Positions 19,453 through 28,780 of a DNA stretch of 64,000 bases are shown in pieces; position 1 is the stretch's first letter; each line of letters opens with the position of its first letter. Origin of the DNA: Iodobacter sp025352645 (GTDB taxonomy: Bacteria; Pseudomonadota; Gammaproteobacteria; Burkholderiales; Chitinibacteraceae); NCBI RefSeq assembly GCF_033446605.1, contig NZ_JAWQUO010000008.1, positions 1 through 64,000 of the forward strand, written 5' to 3'. The position numbers and the translations under genes were made by a program. Under the pieces are notes generated by a model, which ran no database searches, was not told the DNA's origin, and saw only the letters and a program-made list of their open reading frames with translations.

Positions 19453-19492
19453 GCAGCATACCTTGCTGGCTATAGCTGCCAAGGTATGCTGC
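19453..19492. other. Long hairpin between arsC and clpB
   Basis: GCAGCATACCTTG and CAAGGTATGCTGC form a perfect 13-bp inverted repeat with a 14-base loop, 18 bp after the arsC stop. No U-run follows, so it may act as a 3' mRNA-stabilising structure or Rho-linked terminator rather than a standard intrinsic terminator. Confidence 0.6.
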
Positions 19493-19600
19493 CCTCTTGA
19501 GGCATCTACAAACCTGCCAACCACGCAGCAATATTCCTTTTAAATTAGCCCCTCGGCCAACTACATTCGCCAGCAAGATGATTCAAATCATCTTTTTGCA

Positions 19601-19630
19601 CTTGAAATCCCCCCTGCCTCACCCCCATCT
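19601..19630 (+). promoter_or_regulatory. Sigma-32 (RpoH) heat-shock promoter of clpB
   Basis: CTTGAAA at 19601-19607 and CCCCATCT at 19623-19630 with a 15-bp spacer match the RpoH consensus CTTGAAA-N(11-16)-CCCCATnT. The clpB start codon lies 35 bp downstream, preceded by AGGAGGT. Confidence 0.9.
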
Positions 19631-19664
19631 CTAGAGTAAGAACTTATACGAGGAGGTGTTCAAG

Positions 19665-22247
19665 ATGCGTTTTGATAAGCTGACCACAAAATTTCAACAG
19701 GCCATTGGTGATGCGCAAAGCAGCGCCAATGCCCATGACAATCCCTATATCGAACCCCAGCATGTTTTAGCGGCCCTACTCGCCGATGTGGATTCCGGCA
19801 CGCCTGCCCTACTGGCGCGGGCGGGGGTCAACGTCACCGCACTCAAAAATGCACTCACCGCCGCTATTGAGCGCCTGCCAAAAGTAAGCGGCAACGAGGG
19901 TGACATCAGCGTTTCTAAAGAGCTGAGCAATCTACTTAATCTGACCGATAAAGCCGCACTCAAGCGCGATGACCAGTTTATTTCTAGCGATTTATTCTTA
20001 CTGGTTTTAAGCAGCGACAAAGGTGAAACAGGCCGTTTATTAAGAGAAAATGGCGCAAACAAAGAAGCCGTTGCCGCAGCCATTGATGCCGTACGGGGTG
20101 GGCAAAGCGTAAACAGTGCTGAAGCGGATCAAAACCGCGAAGCGCTAGATAAATATTGTATGGATCTTACCGCCAGAGCCCGCGCTGGTAAGCTCGACCC
20201 TGTCATTGGCCGCGATGATGAAATCCGCCGCGCCATGCAAGTGTTGCAGCGCCGCACCAAAAACAATCCGGTACTGATTGGCGAGCCTGGCGTGGGTAAA
20301 ACCGCGATTGTAGAGGGCCTTGCCCAACGGATTGTGAATGGCGAAGTACCCGAATCGCTCAAATCTAAACGGGTACTGGTACTTGATCTGGCCTCCTTGC
20401 TGGCAGGCACCAAATACCGTGGTGAATTTGAAGAGCGTCTAAAAGCCGTGCTCAACGAGCTAGCCAAAGACGAAGGCAATACCATTATTTTTATCGATGA
20501 GCTGCACACCTTAGTGGGCGCGGGTAAAACCGAAGGCTCGATGGATGCGGGCAATATGCTCAAACCCGCGTTGGCGCGTGGCGAGCTGCACTGCATCGGC
20601 GCAACGACGCTGGATGAATACCGCAAATACGTTGAAAAAGACCCTGCGCTAGAACGGCGGTTCCAGAAAGTGATTGTGGCCGAGCCAAGTGTCGAGGCCA
20701 CCATTGCCATCTTGCGTGGCTTACAAGAAAAATACGAAATCCATCACGGGGTAGAAATCACCGACCCTGCAATTGTGGCCGCCGCCGAGCTGAGCCATCG
20801 CTATATCACCGATCGCTTTTTACCGGATAAGGCGATTGATCTGATTGACGAGGCTGCCGCCAAAATCAAGATGGAAATCGATTCCAAGCCCGAAGTCATG
20901 GATAAGCTAGATCGGCGCATTATCCAGCTCAAAATTGAGCGTGAAGCCGTAAAACGTGAAAAAGATGAAGCATCCAAAAAACGCCTTGCCCTAATCGAAG
21001 AAGAAAGCGCACGGCTAGAGAAAGAATATTCAGACTTAGAAGAAATCTGGAAAGCCGAAAAAGCCAGCGTACTGGGCAGCCAAGCCATCCGCGAAGAAAT
21101 TGAAAAAGTAAAAGTAGCAATGGACGCCGCCCAACGTCAGGGTGAATGGGATAAAGCCAGCGAGCTGCAATACGGCCAACTGCCCCAGCTTGAAGCCAAG
21201 CTAAAAGCCGCCGAAGCCTCTGAAGTCAGCGGCGGTAAATTAAAACTGCTGCGCACGCAAGTTGGCGCAGAAGAAATCGCCGAAGTGGTGAGCCGCGCTA
21301 CCGGCATTCCGGTTAGCCGCATGCTGCAGGGCGAACGGACCAAACTGCTAGCGATGGAAAACGCCTTGCATCAAAAAGTAGTGGGGCAATCCGAAGCGGT
21401 ACGCTTAGTTTCCGATGCCATCCGCCGCTCGCGTGCAGGCCTATCAGACCCTAACCGCCCTTATGGCAGCTTTTTATTCCTAGGGCCAACCGGCGTAGGT
21501 AAAACGGAGCTAACTAAGGCATTAGCTGAATTTTTATTTGACTCGCCCGATCATTTAATTCGCCTCGATATGAGCGAATTTATGGAAAAACACAGCGTAT
21601 CCAGATTAGTGGGCGCGCCGCCAGGCTATGTGGGGTATGAAGAAGGCGGCTATTTAACCGAGGCCGTTCGCCGCAAACCCTATAGCGTGATTTTGCTCGA
21701 TGAAGTCGAAAAAGCGCACCCGGATGTGTTTAATATCCTGCTGCAGGTGCTGGACGATGGCAGGCTCACCGATGGCCAAGGCCGCACGGTAGATTTTAGA
21801 AATACCGTGATCGTGATGACCAGTAATCTGGGCAGCACGCAAATTCAGGCTATGGCCGGTATGGATTATCAGCTCATTAAAATGGCGGTATTAGCCGAGG
21901 TACAAGGCCATTTCAGGCCGGAATTTGTAAACCGTATCGATGAAATGGTGGTGTTTCATTCGCTGGATCAAGCGGCAATTAGAAACATTGCCCGCATTCA
22001 GCTTAATCGCTTGCAAGGGCGTTTAGCCCATATGGAGATTGAGCTGAGCATCACCGATGCAGCGCTCGATCTGGTTGCGACAGCAGGATTTGATCCCGTT
22101 TATGGCGCAAGGCCTTTAAAACGCGCCATTCAAGCCGAAATTGAAAACCCGCTATCTAAGGCAATCCTAGAGGGCAAAGTCAGCGCGGGGCATGTACTGA
22201 CTATTGATGTTGACAATGACGCCCTGTGTTTTAAGCAATCTACATAA
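19665..22247 (+). CDS. clpB: ATP-dependent chaperone ClpB (disaggregase)
   Basis: Hexameric AAA+ protein that, with DnaK, pulls polypeptides out of aggregates. From the ATG at 19665 it is 860 residues, the normal ClpB length, and begins MRFDKLTTKFQQAIGDAQ as expected. An open frame reaches a GTG nine bases earlier, but that codon lies inside the AGGAGGTG ribosome-binding sequence and is rejected. Order: Clp-N repeats (1-145), first AAA+ module with Walker A GEPGVGKTA (near 206) and Walker B IIFIDELH, middle coiled-coil domain (about 400-530) that separates ClpB from ClpA/ClpC, and second AAA+ module with GPTGVGKTE (near 607) and VILLDEVEKAH. It has its own heat-shock promoter and terminator, hence a single-gene unit. 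Confidence 0.98.
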   Translation: MRFDKLTTKFQQAIGDAQSSANAHDNPYIEPQHVLAALLADVDSGTPALLARAGVNVTALKNALTAAIERLPKVSGNEGDISVSKELSNLLNLTDKAALKRDDQFISSDLFLLVLSSDKGETGRLLRENGANKEAVAAAIDAVRGGQSVNSAEADQNREALDKYCMDLTARARAGKLDPVIGRDDEIRRAMQVLQRRTKNNPVLIGEPGVGKTAIVEGLAQRIVNGEVPESLKSKRVLVLDLASLLAGTKYRGEFEERLKAVLNELAKDEGNTIIFIDELHTLVGAGKTEGSMDAGNMLKPALARGELHCIGATTLDEYRKYVEKDPALERRFQKVIVAEPSVEATIAILRGLQEKYEIHHGVEITDPAIVAAAELSHRYITDRFLPDKAIDLIDEAAAKIKMEIDSKPEVMDKLDRRIIQLKIEREAVKREKDEASKKRLALIEEESARLEKEYSDLEEIWKAEKASVLGSQAIREEIEKVKVAMDAAQRQGEWDKASELQYGQLPQLEAKLKAAEASEVSGGKLKLLRTQVGAEEIAEVVSRATGIPVSRMLQGERTKLLAMENALHQKVVGQSEAVRLVSDAIRRSRAGLSDPNRPYGSFLFLGPTGVGKTELTKALAEFLFDSPDHLIRLDMSEFMEKHSVSRLVGAPPGYVGYEEGGYLTEAVRRKPYSVILLDEVEKAHPDVFNILLQVLDDGRLTDGQGRTVDFRNTVIVMTSNLGSTQIQAMAGMDYQLIKMAVLAEVQGHFRPEFVNRIDEMVVFHSLDQAAIRNIARIQLNRLQGRLAHMEIELSITDAALDLVATAGFDPVYGARPLKRAIQAEIENPLSKAILEGKVSAGHVLTIDVDNDALCFKQST

Positions 22248-22262
22248 AAGATGTGGAAATTC

Positions 22263-22293
22263 AAAACGGCGGCCTGAGGGCCGCCGTTTTTAT
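22263..22293 (+). terminator. Rho-independent terminator of clpB
   Basis: A 12-bp perfect stem (AAAACGGCGGCC / GGCCGCCGTTTT) with loop TGAG runs into TTTTT. Confidence 0.92.
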
Positions 22294-22345
22294 CTACGGC
22301 TTGCTCAGCAAAATAAAATTCAGCACAAAATCCCACTAAAAACGC

Positions 22346-22424
22346 GTCATCCCCGAGTGCTTTTACCGGAGATCCAAAGGCTTTGAGTACACCGCAACGG
22401 AATTCCCGCCTAAGCGGGAATGAT
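22346..22424. repeat. Dispersed intergenic repeat, copy 1 (TCATCCCCGAG family)
   Basis: The stretch begins GTCATCCCCGAGTG and ends in the hairpin TTCCCGC-CTAA-GCGGGAA followed by TGA. A related 79-bp copy lies at 48165-48243 with the same start, a GATCCA-AG middle and a GGATTCCCGCC...GGAATGAC end. The rest of the gene-free 22294-22575 shows nothing definite apart from the upstream region of the following gene. Confidence 0.7.
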
Positions 22425-22575
22425 GCTATACATTACTGAGCAAAGCGGCTAATCAAGAAAAGCATAGTTTGCGATAAACACTGTGCTTTTAATTCAATGC
22501 TTGTATTTCTTTAAATTATTCACAAATCTCTTAATTATGCGATAAGCTAAACGATCAAACTTTGAAAAAAATGTA

Positions 22576-24084
22576 ATGAAGCAAGCACTTACATTTCTTA
22601 ACCCAGAGCGATATTTCATCGCCTTTATCCTGTTTATCGGCTATGTGGGCATTGGGTTTATTAATATTCAGCAGGCGCATTTATCCCCAGGCCATCTTGC
22701 TGTTATTTGGCTGCCCGCAGGTATTGGCTTATTAATGGCACTGGAAATTGGCCCTGCTGCATTTATCTTTATTTTTTTCGCAAGCTTTATCCTCAACACT
22801 CCCACCTATTACTATATCAACACCCCAAGCAATACTCACCCCCTGATCACATCGCTGCTTGTTGGCATTGGCACAGCACTCATCGACGTGTGGCAAGCAT
22901 ATATGGCAGCCAAAGCTTGGCAGTTTTTTCTTACAAAACATCATCGCTCCCCTTTACAAAAACCCACTGACCTCCCCTATTTCTGGGGGAAAATATGCTT
23001 TATACCCGCCCTATTCAGCATGGCGCTCACCCATACTTTGCTAAGCCTAAGCAGTATTATTAGCACGCAGGATGGATTCAGTAACATTCAGCAAATGTTT
23101 ATGCTGATTATGGGGGATACCGCAGGGCTATTTATCGTGGCGCCGATTTACGCCAGTTGGAAATCCAGCGCATTCAAATATAGAATCCGCCCCGCCATTC
23201 CTTATTTTTTTGCTTTAATCTTGATTATTGCCTTGGGGTTTCTGCTCTATAGCTATTTGATGATGCTTATTTTGCCTATCTTACTTTTGATTGCCATTCG
23301 GTTTCGATTAGCAGGAACCTCACTCGCATTACTGATTGTTTTTATGCTTTCAATGATAGGAACCACCCATCATATTGGGCCTTTTTTTACCCCCAGCGAG
23401 CCTCTTTCTTTCCTTAATTTACAGTTATTTCTATTTTCAATTGGGCTGACTCTGCACTATTTAGCGCTGTTACAAGAACTACTCAGCCATAGCCATCTTC
23501 AGCTAGAAACGGAAGTGACCTTAAGAACCGAAGCATTGGCCGCAGCCAATCAACGCCTAGAAGAATTAGTCACCACGGATGAGCTAACCGGTGTTGCCAA
23601 TCGGCGCGAATGGCAGCGCCGTTGTGAGGAGGCCATTATTTACGCCCGCCGCTATCAGCAACCGCTGTCTATCTTGCTGATTGATATCGATCACTTCAAA
23701 AACGTTAATGACCAGCACGGACATTTAGCTGGCGATTTAACCCTGAAAGAGCTGTGCCGAGTTTGCACCGCCGAGCTACGAGCCACGGATAGTTTTGCCC
23801 GCTGGGGTGGCGAGGAGTTTGTGCTGCTACTCCCTGGTACCACACAGGTAGAAGCCATCTTGGCGGGCAATAAATTACGCATCGCGGTAGAGAATCAAGC
23901 CCTAGTTGAATACCACGAACAGAAAATCCGCATCACCATCAGCGTGGGTGTAGCCATGCTAGAAGACAACGATAGCAGCTTAGATCATCTATTAAATCGG
24001 GCCGATCAAGCCATGTACGCCGCAAAAGCCGCTGGACGCAATCAAGTACAGTGCGCAATTAGCTCTACAGCGTTTAATCATTAA
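22576..24084 (+). CDS. MASE1-type membrane sensor diguanylate cyclase
   Basis: Makes the second messenger c-di-GMP. The 502-residue protein has an N-terminal integral-membrane sensor of about eight segments (1-310); GHLAVIWLPAGIGLLMALEIG-like sequence at the start is typical of MASE1. A short coiled linker (LETEVTLRTEALAAANQRLEEL) is followed by a complete GGDEF domain: DELTGVANRREWQ, DIDHFKNVND and the active-site loop RWGGEEFVLLLPG. The GGEEF signature predicts an active cyclase. The ligand of the sensor is unknown. It could feed a LapD-type switch controlling the adhesin at 8957, which is inference only. Confidence 0.9.
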   Translation: MKQALTFLNPERYFIAFILFIGYVGIGFINIQQAHLSPGHLAVIWLPAGIGLLMALEIGPAAFIFIFFASFILNTPTYYYINTPSNTHPLITSLLVGIGTALIDVWQAYMAAKAWQFFLTKHHRSPLQKPTDLPYFWGKICFIPALFSMALTHTLLSLSSIISTQDGFSNIQQMFMLIMGDTAGLFIVAPIYASWKSSAFKYRIRPAIPYFFALILIIALGFLLYSYLMMLILPILLLIAIRFRLAGTSLALLIVFMLSMIGTTHHIGPFFTPSEPLSFLNLQLFLFSIGLTLHYLALLQELLSHSHLQLETEVTLRTEALAAANQRLEELVTTDELTGVANRREWQRRCEEAIIYARRYQQPLSILLIDIDHFKNVNDQHGHLAGDLTLKELCRVCTAELRATDSFARWGGEEFVLLLPGTTQVEAILAGNKLRIAVENQALVEYHEQKIRITISVGVAMLEDNDSSLDHLLNRADQAMYAAKAAGRNQVQCAISSTAFNH

Positions 24085-24102
24085 CTAAAGTGATACACAC
24101 AT

Positions 24103-24132
24103 TGTAGGGGCGCTGCTTGCTGCGCCCCTACA
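24103..24132. repeat. Solo GC palindrome of the TAGGGGCGC family
   Basis: TGTAGGGGCGC-TGCTTGCT-GCGCCCCTACA is a perfect 11-bp inverted repeat 18 bp after the cyclase stop. The same core occurs inside the MITE-like elements at 46496 and 55761 and, shortened, at 54667. The remaining gene-free sequence to 24383 shows no feature I can support. Confidence 0.75.
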
Positions 24133-24383
24133 AACATCAACTTAGACCAATGTTATTGGTATCAGCTCCCCGCAAGCAAAAACGACTTTCTTCTTGTTAC
24201 AACAATGCTTTTGGCCCAACGGCCAGATTCATACCAAACAAGAAAACCACGTGGCCATTATCACAAAACAACGCCAGCATAAATTAACGGGCCGTATAAA
24301 TTCTTATCCATCTTCACTTTTGGATAGATAAGAAACCCGAATCCAGCCTCGTCAAATAGGGCAACGCCGCTGACACCGGTAGC

Positions 24384-24818
24384 TTACTTAGGCGGCTGGT
24401 ACAGCGGTGCTACGTCCATATAAATATAGGTGCCATCTACTTTGCCATTACGAATATTGAAAATATCAGTCACTGGCAAAGTAATTTCGCTACCGTCGTG
24501 GCGGGTGTAAGTGACTTCCATTTGAGCCAAGATAGAGTCTTTGTCTTGCCACTCTTTGATAACGCGATGTTTAACCCCTTTCACACTTTTGAAAAAATCC
24601 ACCTGCGCTTGGTAAATGGCCGCTTTACCTTGGGCCTCTGGAAAATTGCCAAATTTGAAACGAGCGTTTTCCGTCAGCAGTTTGGCAAAGACGGCTGGAT
24701 CCATGCTATCAATCGCATTGGTAATGGTTTGAATTTCAACTCCGGAAGCCGGAGGGGCCGCTTGAACATAAGCCACGGTGCTAAGCATTAGGACAGATGC
24801 AACAAAAATCTTTTTCAT
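24384..24818 (-). CDS. Secreted SnoaL/NTF2-like protein
   Basis: From the ATG at 24818 the 144-residue protein begins with a clear Sec signal (MKKIFVASVLMLSTVAYVQA, cleavage before APPAS). An AAGG ribosome-binding sequence precedes it; an upstream in-frame start at 24854 would only add residues before the signal and is rejected. The mature part has the NTF2/SnoaL alpha+beta cone fold pattern: ITNAIDSMDPAVFAKLLTEN, a central VDFFKSVKGVKHRV, and paired strands ending VDGTYIYMDVAPLY. Such proteins may be enzymes or just ligand binders, so no reaction is assigned. It is divergent from the LysR gene at 25030, which may regulate it. Confidence 0.75.
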   Translation of the reverse strand: MKKIFVASVLMLSTVAYVQAAPPASGVEIQTITNAIDSMDPAVFAKLLTENARFKFGNFPEAQGKAAIYQAQVDFFKSVKGVKHRVIKEWQDKDSILAQMEVTYTRHDGSEITLPVTDIFNIRNGKVDGTYIYMDVAPLYQPPK

Positions 24819-25029
24819 AACTAACCTTTTTATGTTTATGGAGTGAAACAGCACTATTTAGCCGAGCCTAAAATTCGTAACACTGAGGTGGAATACCCTC
24901 CTCAATAATTTTCACAAATCAAACGTAATAGCGGGCTCTGGTGTGGATAGAAATGTGCGCTTATTTGCATAATTAGATAAGTCGTATATGGCTATAATCA
25001 ATTTCAAGCATTTATTGAAGATCAATACC

Positions 25030-25986
25030 GTGGAAACTCTGACCAATCTGGAATCATTTGTCCGTAGCGCGGAGGCCGGCGGTTTTTCTGCAGCGGCCCG
25101 TACGCTGGCTCTCACGCCGGCAGCAGTTAGCCGCAATGTGGGCATGCTGGAAGCCAATCTAGGTGTACGGCTATTTCATCGCAGCACACGCCAGCTCACA
25201 CTAACCGAGCAAGGGGAGCGGTTTCTGTATGCAATTCGAGGCAATTTGCATGCGCTACAATCAGCCATTAGCGATATGAATTCTGAGCGTGATGAGCCCA
25301 GCGGGGTACTCAAAGTCAGTATGGTGCCATCGTTTGCCATGGAATACGTGCTGCCACTAGTGCCCGCATTGATGGCGCGCTATCCGCGTATCCGCCTTGA
25401 CTGGCAGCTTGAAAACCGCCAAGTCAACCTAGCTGGCGAAGGAGTAGATGTGGCAATGGGTGGCGGCATCCAACTCGCCCCTGGGGTGGTAGCACGGCAT
25501 GTAGGGCCCGCACATGTCGTGGCGGTGGCAGCGCCCAGCTATTTGCAAGGGCGCGCCATACCGGAGCAGCCTCGTGATTTGGCTACGCTGGCGGGCATTG
25601 TGATGCGCTCGGTGCAAACTGGGCGGGTGCAGCACTGGACTCTGCGCAATGCTCAAGGCGATGAAGCGCTGGCGGCGGTGCAAGAGCAGCTCGTTTTAAA
25701 CGATCCCGATGCCATCAGCCAAGCAGCAGTACTGGGGCTGGGCGTGGCCTTGGCTCCCATGCCGCATGTGCTAGCGCACTTAGAGCAGGGCCGACTGGTG
25801 CGTTTATTGCCTCAGTGGTACGCCGATGCTGGCTCGATCAGTATGTACTACTCCAGCCGAGTCCTACTGCCCGCCAAAACACGGGTATTTATTGACTATG
25901 TGGTAGCGGCTTTTGCGGAGCAGGATTTAGCACGGCGGTTTTCAGGAGCCCCTGCTGCTGCCCCTCTTACATTGTTGTCAAAATAG
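25030..25986 (+). CDS. LysR-family transcriptional regulator
   Basis: The N-terminal helix-turn-helix has the usual LysR form: LESFVRSAEAGGFSAAARTL followed by TPAAVSRNVGMLEANLGVRLFHRSTRQ. The effector domain is of the LTTR CrgA-like group (SGVLKVSMVPSFAMEYVLPLVP, YSSRVLLPAKTRVFIDYV). I choose the GTG at 25030 (318 residues, VETLTNLESF), which matches the family N-terminus; an ATG at 24988 would add 14 atypical residues. It is divergently arranged with the SnoaL-like gene, with about 210 bp between the starts, the standard layout for a LysR regulator and its target. Confidence 0.88.
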   Translation: METLTNLESFVRSAEAGGFSAAARTLALTPAAVSRNVGMLEANLGVRLFHRSTRQLTLTEQGERFLYAIRGNLHALQSAISDMNSERDEPSGVLKVSMVPSFAMEYVLPLVPALMARYPRIRLDWQLENRQVNLAGEGVDVAMGGGIQLAPGVVARHVGPAHVVAVAAPSYLQGRAIPEQPRDLATLAGIVMRSVQTGRVQHWTLRNAQGDEALAAVQEQLVLNDPDAISQAAVLGLGVALAPMPHVLAHLEQGRLVRLLPQWYADAGSISMYYSSRVLLPAKTRVFIDYVVAAFAEQDLARRFSGAPAAAPLTLLSK

Positions 25987-26424
25987 ATAGCTAACACGTC
26001 ATATTCAACAAATGGATTGCAAGTCTTTTGCATCTAAAAGCGCCTACTTATCAACACTGGAACCTCCGCATAAACCACGCTCCTAGACAGCCTCTCTGGG
26101 GCATGAAAGCAAGCGGACAATTCAATTTGAGCAATAGGAAAAAGCCCTAGCAGAATCAGCTTCGCAGCGATTTCAACAGTAAAAAAGCCTAGTAATTGGC
26201 TAAAAAACGCTGAAGGGGTTCAGAACCATAATGGGAAAAGAGATTCCTTAAGCAATATGTGATTTAGTCACCTATTTGTACTATTCAACATTACAAATAT
26301 CGAAATTATTGCTATAGTAAAATCGACGTTTACAGGCAATATCCCATTCAATACAAGGGCATATTGCGTGTATTCGCTTTCCCACCCATAAAAGGCCACG
26401 GATTTTGGTCATTATAGGAGACGC
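25987..26424. other. Gene-free 438 bp before the BetT-like gene
   Basis: No open frame, hairpin or RNA gene can be supported. The AT-rich part near 26285-26340 (containing TTGCTATAGTAAAAT) probably holds the promoter of the transporter, and TAGGAGACGC just before ATG 26425 is its ribosome-binding site. Confidence 0.5.
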
Positions 26425-28437
26425 ATGAGTACCGCCACCCCATACCGTTTTCATCACACTCTTAGCATGCCGGTATTTCTACCCAGCATGATTTTAATCG
26501 GCGTTTTGCTCGCTATTTGTACCCTCAACCCCGCCGCCGCAGAGCAAATATTCTCGCATGGTCAAACGTGGATCTCGGCAAATTTTAGCTGGTTCTACAT
26601 TCTGTCCGTTGCTATTTTTATCGTCACCCTTATCGCAATCGCCTGCAGCCCTTACGGCAATATCCGCCTTGGCCCAGACGATGCCAAACCTGAATATAAC
26701 TTCACCTCTTGGGTTGCCATGCTGTTCGCCGCAGGCATGGGGATTGGCCTGATGTATTTTGGCGTGGGCGAGCCCATGCAGCATTATTTATCGCCACCAC
26801 TGGCCGAAGGCAGCACTATGGCTGCCGCCCGTGAAGCGATGAATATGACCTTCTTTCACTGGGGCTTTCATGCCTGGGCGATTTACTGCTTAGTGGGCCT
26901 AGTGCTGGCTTATTTTGGCTTTCGCTACAATCTGCCGCTCACCATTCGCTCCGGCCTTTACCCCATTTTGCGTGACCGAATCAACGGCCCAATGGGACAC
27001 GCTGTCGACGTATTTGCCCTTTGTGGCACCATCTTTGGTATCGCTACCACCCTAGGCTTTGGCATTTTACAAATCAGCGCGGGGATTGCATCCCTCACCG
27101 GCTGGGATACTTCTGGGCTTAATTTTAAATATGGCTTAATTGCCGTCGTTATTGGCTTAGCTGGCTGCTCAGCCGCATCGGGCTTAGATAAGGGTGTACG
27201 CCGCTTAAGCGAGCTAAACCTTAGCCTTGCCATTATCCTGATGCTGTTTGTATTATTTGCAGGGCCAACGTTATTTCTACTTGGCGCTTTTGGTGACAAT
27301 CTTGGAAATTATTTTTCCAGTATTGTGGAGTTGACTTTCCGCTCTTATACCTATGAGCCAACGCAAAAAGAAGGCTGGTTTAGTGGCTGGACGCTGCTCT
27401 ATTGGGCGTGGTGGATTTCATGGTCGCCGTTTGTGGGGATGTTTATTGCGCGTATTTCCCGTGGCCGCACCTTGCGTGAATTTATCATCGGCGTAATGCT
27501 GATTCCCGCGCTATTTAATCTGGTTTGGATGACCATTTTTGGTAACACCGCCATCTGGCTAGATATGCATACCGCTGCCGGTGCGCTATCGCAAACCGCG
27601 GGCAATGTGGATGCACTGCTTTTCAAATTCTTTGAATTCCTACCGCTAGCTAAAGTCACATCCTCCATTGCCATTTTGCTGATTGCCGTATTTTTTGTGA
27701 CCTCGGCCGATTCTGGTGCCTTTGTGCTCAATACCATTGCCACCCGTGGCGCAGAAAAATCACCGGCTTGGCAGTGCCTATTTTGGGCAGGCTTACTTGG
27801 CGTGACCGCCGCAATTCTACTCACAACGGGTGGTTTAAAGGCATTGCAAGCCGTCACCTTAATTGCCGCCCTACCTTTCACGGCCATCATGCTGCTGCTC
27901 TGCTTTAGCCTCTGCAAAGGCTTAGCGGCCGATCGTGAACACTTCTCACAAAAATTTTCACCTGGCACTACCTTTTGGACAGGCCAGCACTGGCGCACAC
28001 GTCTTACGCAAATTCTGCAAGAGCCACGCTTAAGCGATGTTGAAAAGTTTATTGCAAAAAGCGTAGAACCCGCGCTCAAAGAAGTCGCCGCCGAGCTGCA
28101 AAAACAAGGCTTAGAAGCATCCGTGCTCGTTGGGGACGATAAGGCCGTTTCTTTGATTGTGCCACAAGCCAATCTGCGTAATTTTGTCTACGGCGTGCGG
28201 CCATTAAAACAGCCTGTGCCTGCTTTTGCCCTCAGGGACGCATCGCTACCCATGTCTAGCCGTCCTCATCATTACGTGCCCATCACCTTCTTTGAAGACG
28301 GCCGCCAAGGTTACGATGTGCAATATATGATTCAGCAAGAGCTGATTGCCGACGTGTTAAAACAATATGAACGCTATTTAAGCTTGGTACACAATAAAGA
28401 TACCCATCTGCTGAATTCTGCCCCTGGGCATACTTAA
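26425..28437 (+). CDS. betT: BCCT-family transporter, BetT-like (choline/betaine uptake)
   Basis: A 670-residue secondary transporter of the betaine-choline-carnitine family. It has about 12 membrane segments, the glycine-rich unwound helix AAGMGIGLMYFGVGEP, and the aromatic signature WAWWISWSPFVGMFIARISRGRTLREF with the Trp/Tyr box for the trimethylammonium group. After the last segment (near 500) comes a cytoplasmic tail of about 160 residues, as in E. coli BetT (677 residues) and unlike short BetP types. Likely substrate is choline or glycine betaine; choice between them cannot be made from sequence. There are no betA, betB or betI genes beside it. A terminator closes the gene, leaving the downstream glycine-cleavage unit independent. 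Confidence 0.9.
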   Translation: MSTATPYRFHHTLSMPVFLPSMILIGVLLAICTLNPAAAEQIFSHGQTWISANFSWFYILSVAIFIVTLIAIACSPYGNIRLGPDDAKPEYNFTSWVAMLFAAGMGIGLMYFGVGEPMQHYLSPPLAEGSTMAAAREAMNMTFFHWGFHAWAIYCLVGLVLAYFGFRYNLPLTIRSGLYPILRDRINGPMGHAVDVFALCGTIFGIATTLGFGILQISAGIASLTGWDTSGLNFKYGLIAVVIGLAGCSAASGLDKGVRRLSELNLSLAIILMLFVLFAGPTLFLLGAFGDNLGNYFSSIVELTFRSYTYEPTQKEGWFSGWTLLYWAWWISWSPFVGMFIARISRGRTLREFIIGVMLIPALFNLVWMTIFGNTAIWLDMHTAAGALSQTAGNVDALLFKFFEFLPLAKVTSSIAILLIAVFFVTSADSGAFVLNTIATRGAEKSPAWQCLFWAGLLGVTAAILLTTGGLKALQAVTLIAALPFTAIMLLLCFSLCKGLAADREHFSQKFSPGTTFWTGQHWRTRLTQILQEPRLSDVEKFIAKSVEPALKEVAAELQKQGLEASVLVGDDKAVSLIVPQANLRNFVYGVRPLKQPVPAFALRDASLPMSSRPHHYVPITFFEDGRQGYDVQYMIQQELIADVLKQYERYLSLVHNKDTHLLNSAPGHT

Positions 28438-28457
28438 AGCATAAGCACCAAAATCCA

Positions 28458-28487
28458 AACGCCCACCGTTTCAAGTGGGCGTTTTTT
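28458..28487 (+). terminator. Rho-independent terminator of the BetT-like gene
   Basis: AACGCCCAC and GTGGGCGTT pair as a 9-bp stem with an 8-base loop and run into TTTT. Confidence 0.9.
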
Positions 28488-28540
28488 ATTGCTAGGTAAA
28501 ATTGACAAAATCGGTCTAAGTGGTTAAATTCCCAAGACCA

Positions 28541-28732
28541 AAGAGGAGAGAGTAGCTAGGGAAAACCCCAGTTACCGCCGAAGGCGCAACGCCCGCGAAC
28601 GCTCAGGCAAAAGGACTCTTTGGCATCAACACTCTGGAGAGCGGCGTGCACAACGCCCACCGAAGGGGCTAACAAAACGGATCGTCATGAGCCGTTTTGG
28701 AATCTCTCAGGTACCAAGGACAGAGGGGCCGC
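28541..28732 (+). ncRNA. Tandem glycine riboswitch upstream of gcvT
   Basis: Two glycine aptamers follow one another. The first (about 28541-28622) has GGAGAGAG, the conserved CCGCCGAAGGCGCAA and the closing CTCAGGCAAAAGGACTCT. The second (about 28634-28732) has CTCTGGAGAGCGG, CACCGAAGGGGC and the closing TCTCAGGTACCAAGGACAGA. This is the classic two-aptamer arrangement that senses glycine and turns on glycine cleavage. The next gene is gcvT, followed by gcvH and gcvP, as the model predicts. Confidence 0.96.
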
Positions 28733-28762
28733 TGCATCTAAAAAGCCGAATCGGCTTGCAGC
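28731..28762 (+). promoter_or_regulatory. Hairpin between glycine aptamer 2 and gcvT start (probable expression platform)
   Basis: GCTGCA (28731-28736) pairs with TGCAGC (28757-28762), enclosing a second stem AAGCC/GGCTT. The structure overlaps the 3' edge of aptamer 2 and ends just before the ATGs at 28766 and 28781. No U-run follows, so control of translation initiation is more likely than termination. Confidence 0.5.
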
Positions 28763-28780
28763 GCCATGCCCGAGAGTGCC

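Noticed and set aside
19656..19664. Upstream GTG as the clpB start
   Set aside because: The codon lies in the AGGAGGTG ribosome-binding sequence; ATG 19665 gives the canonical ClpB N-terminus.
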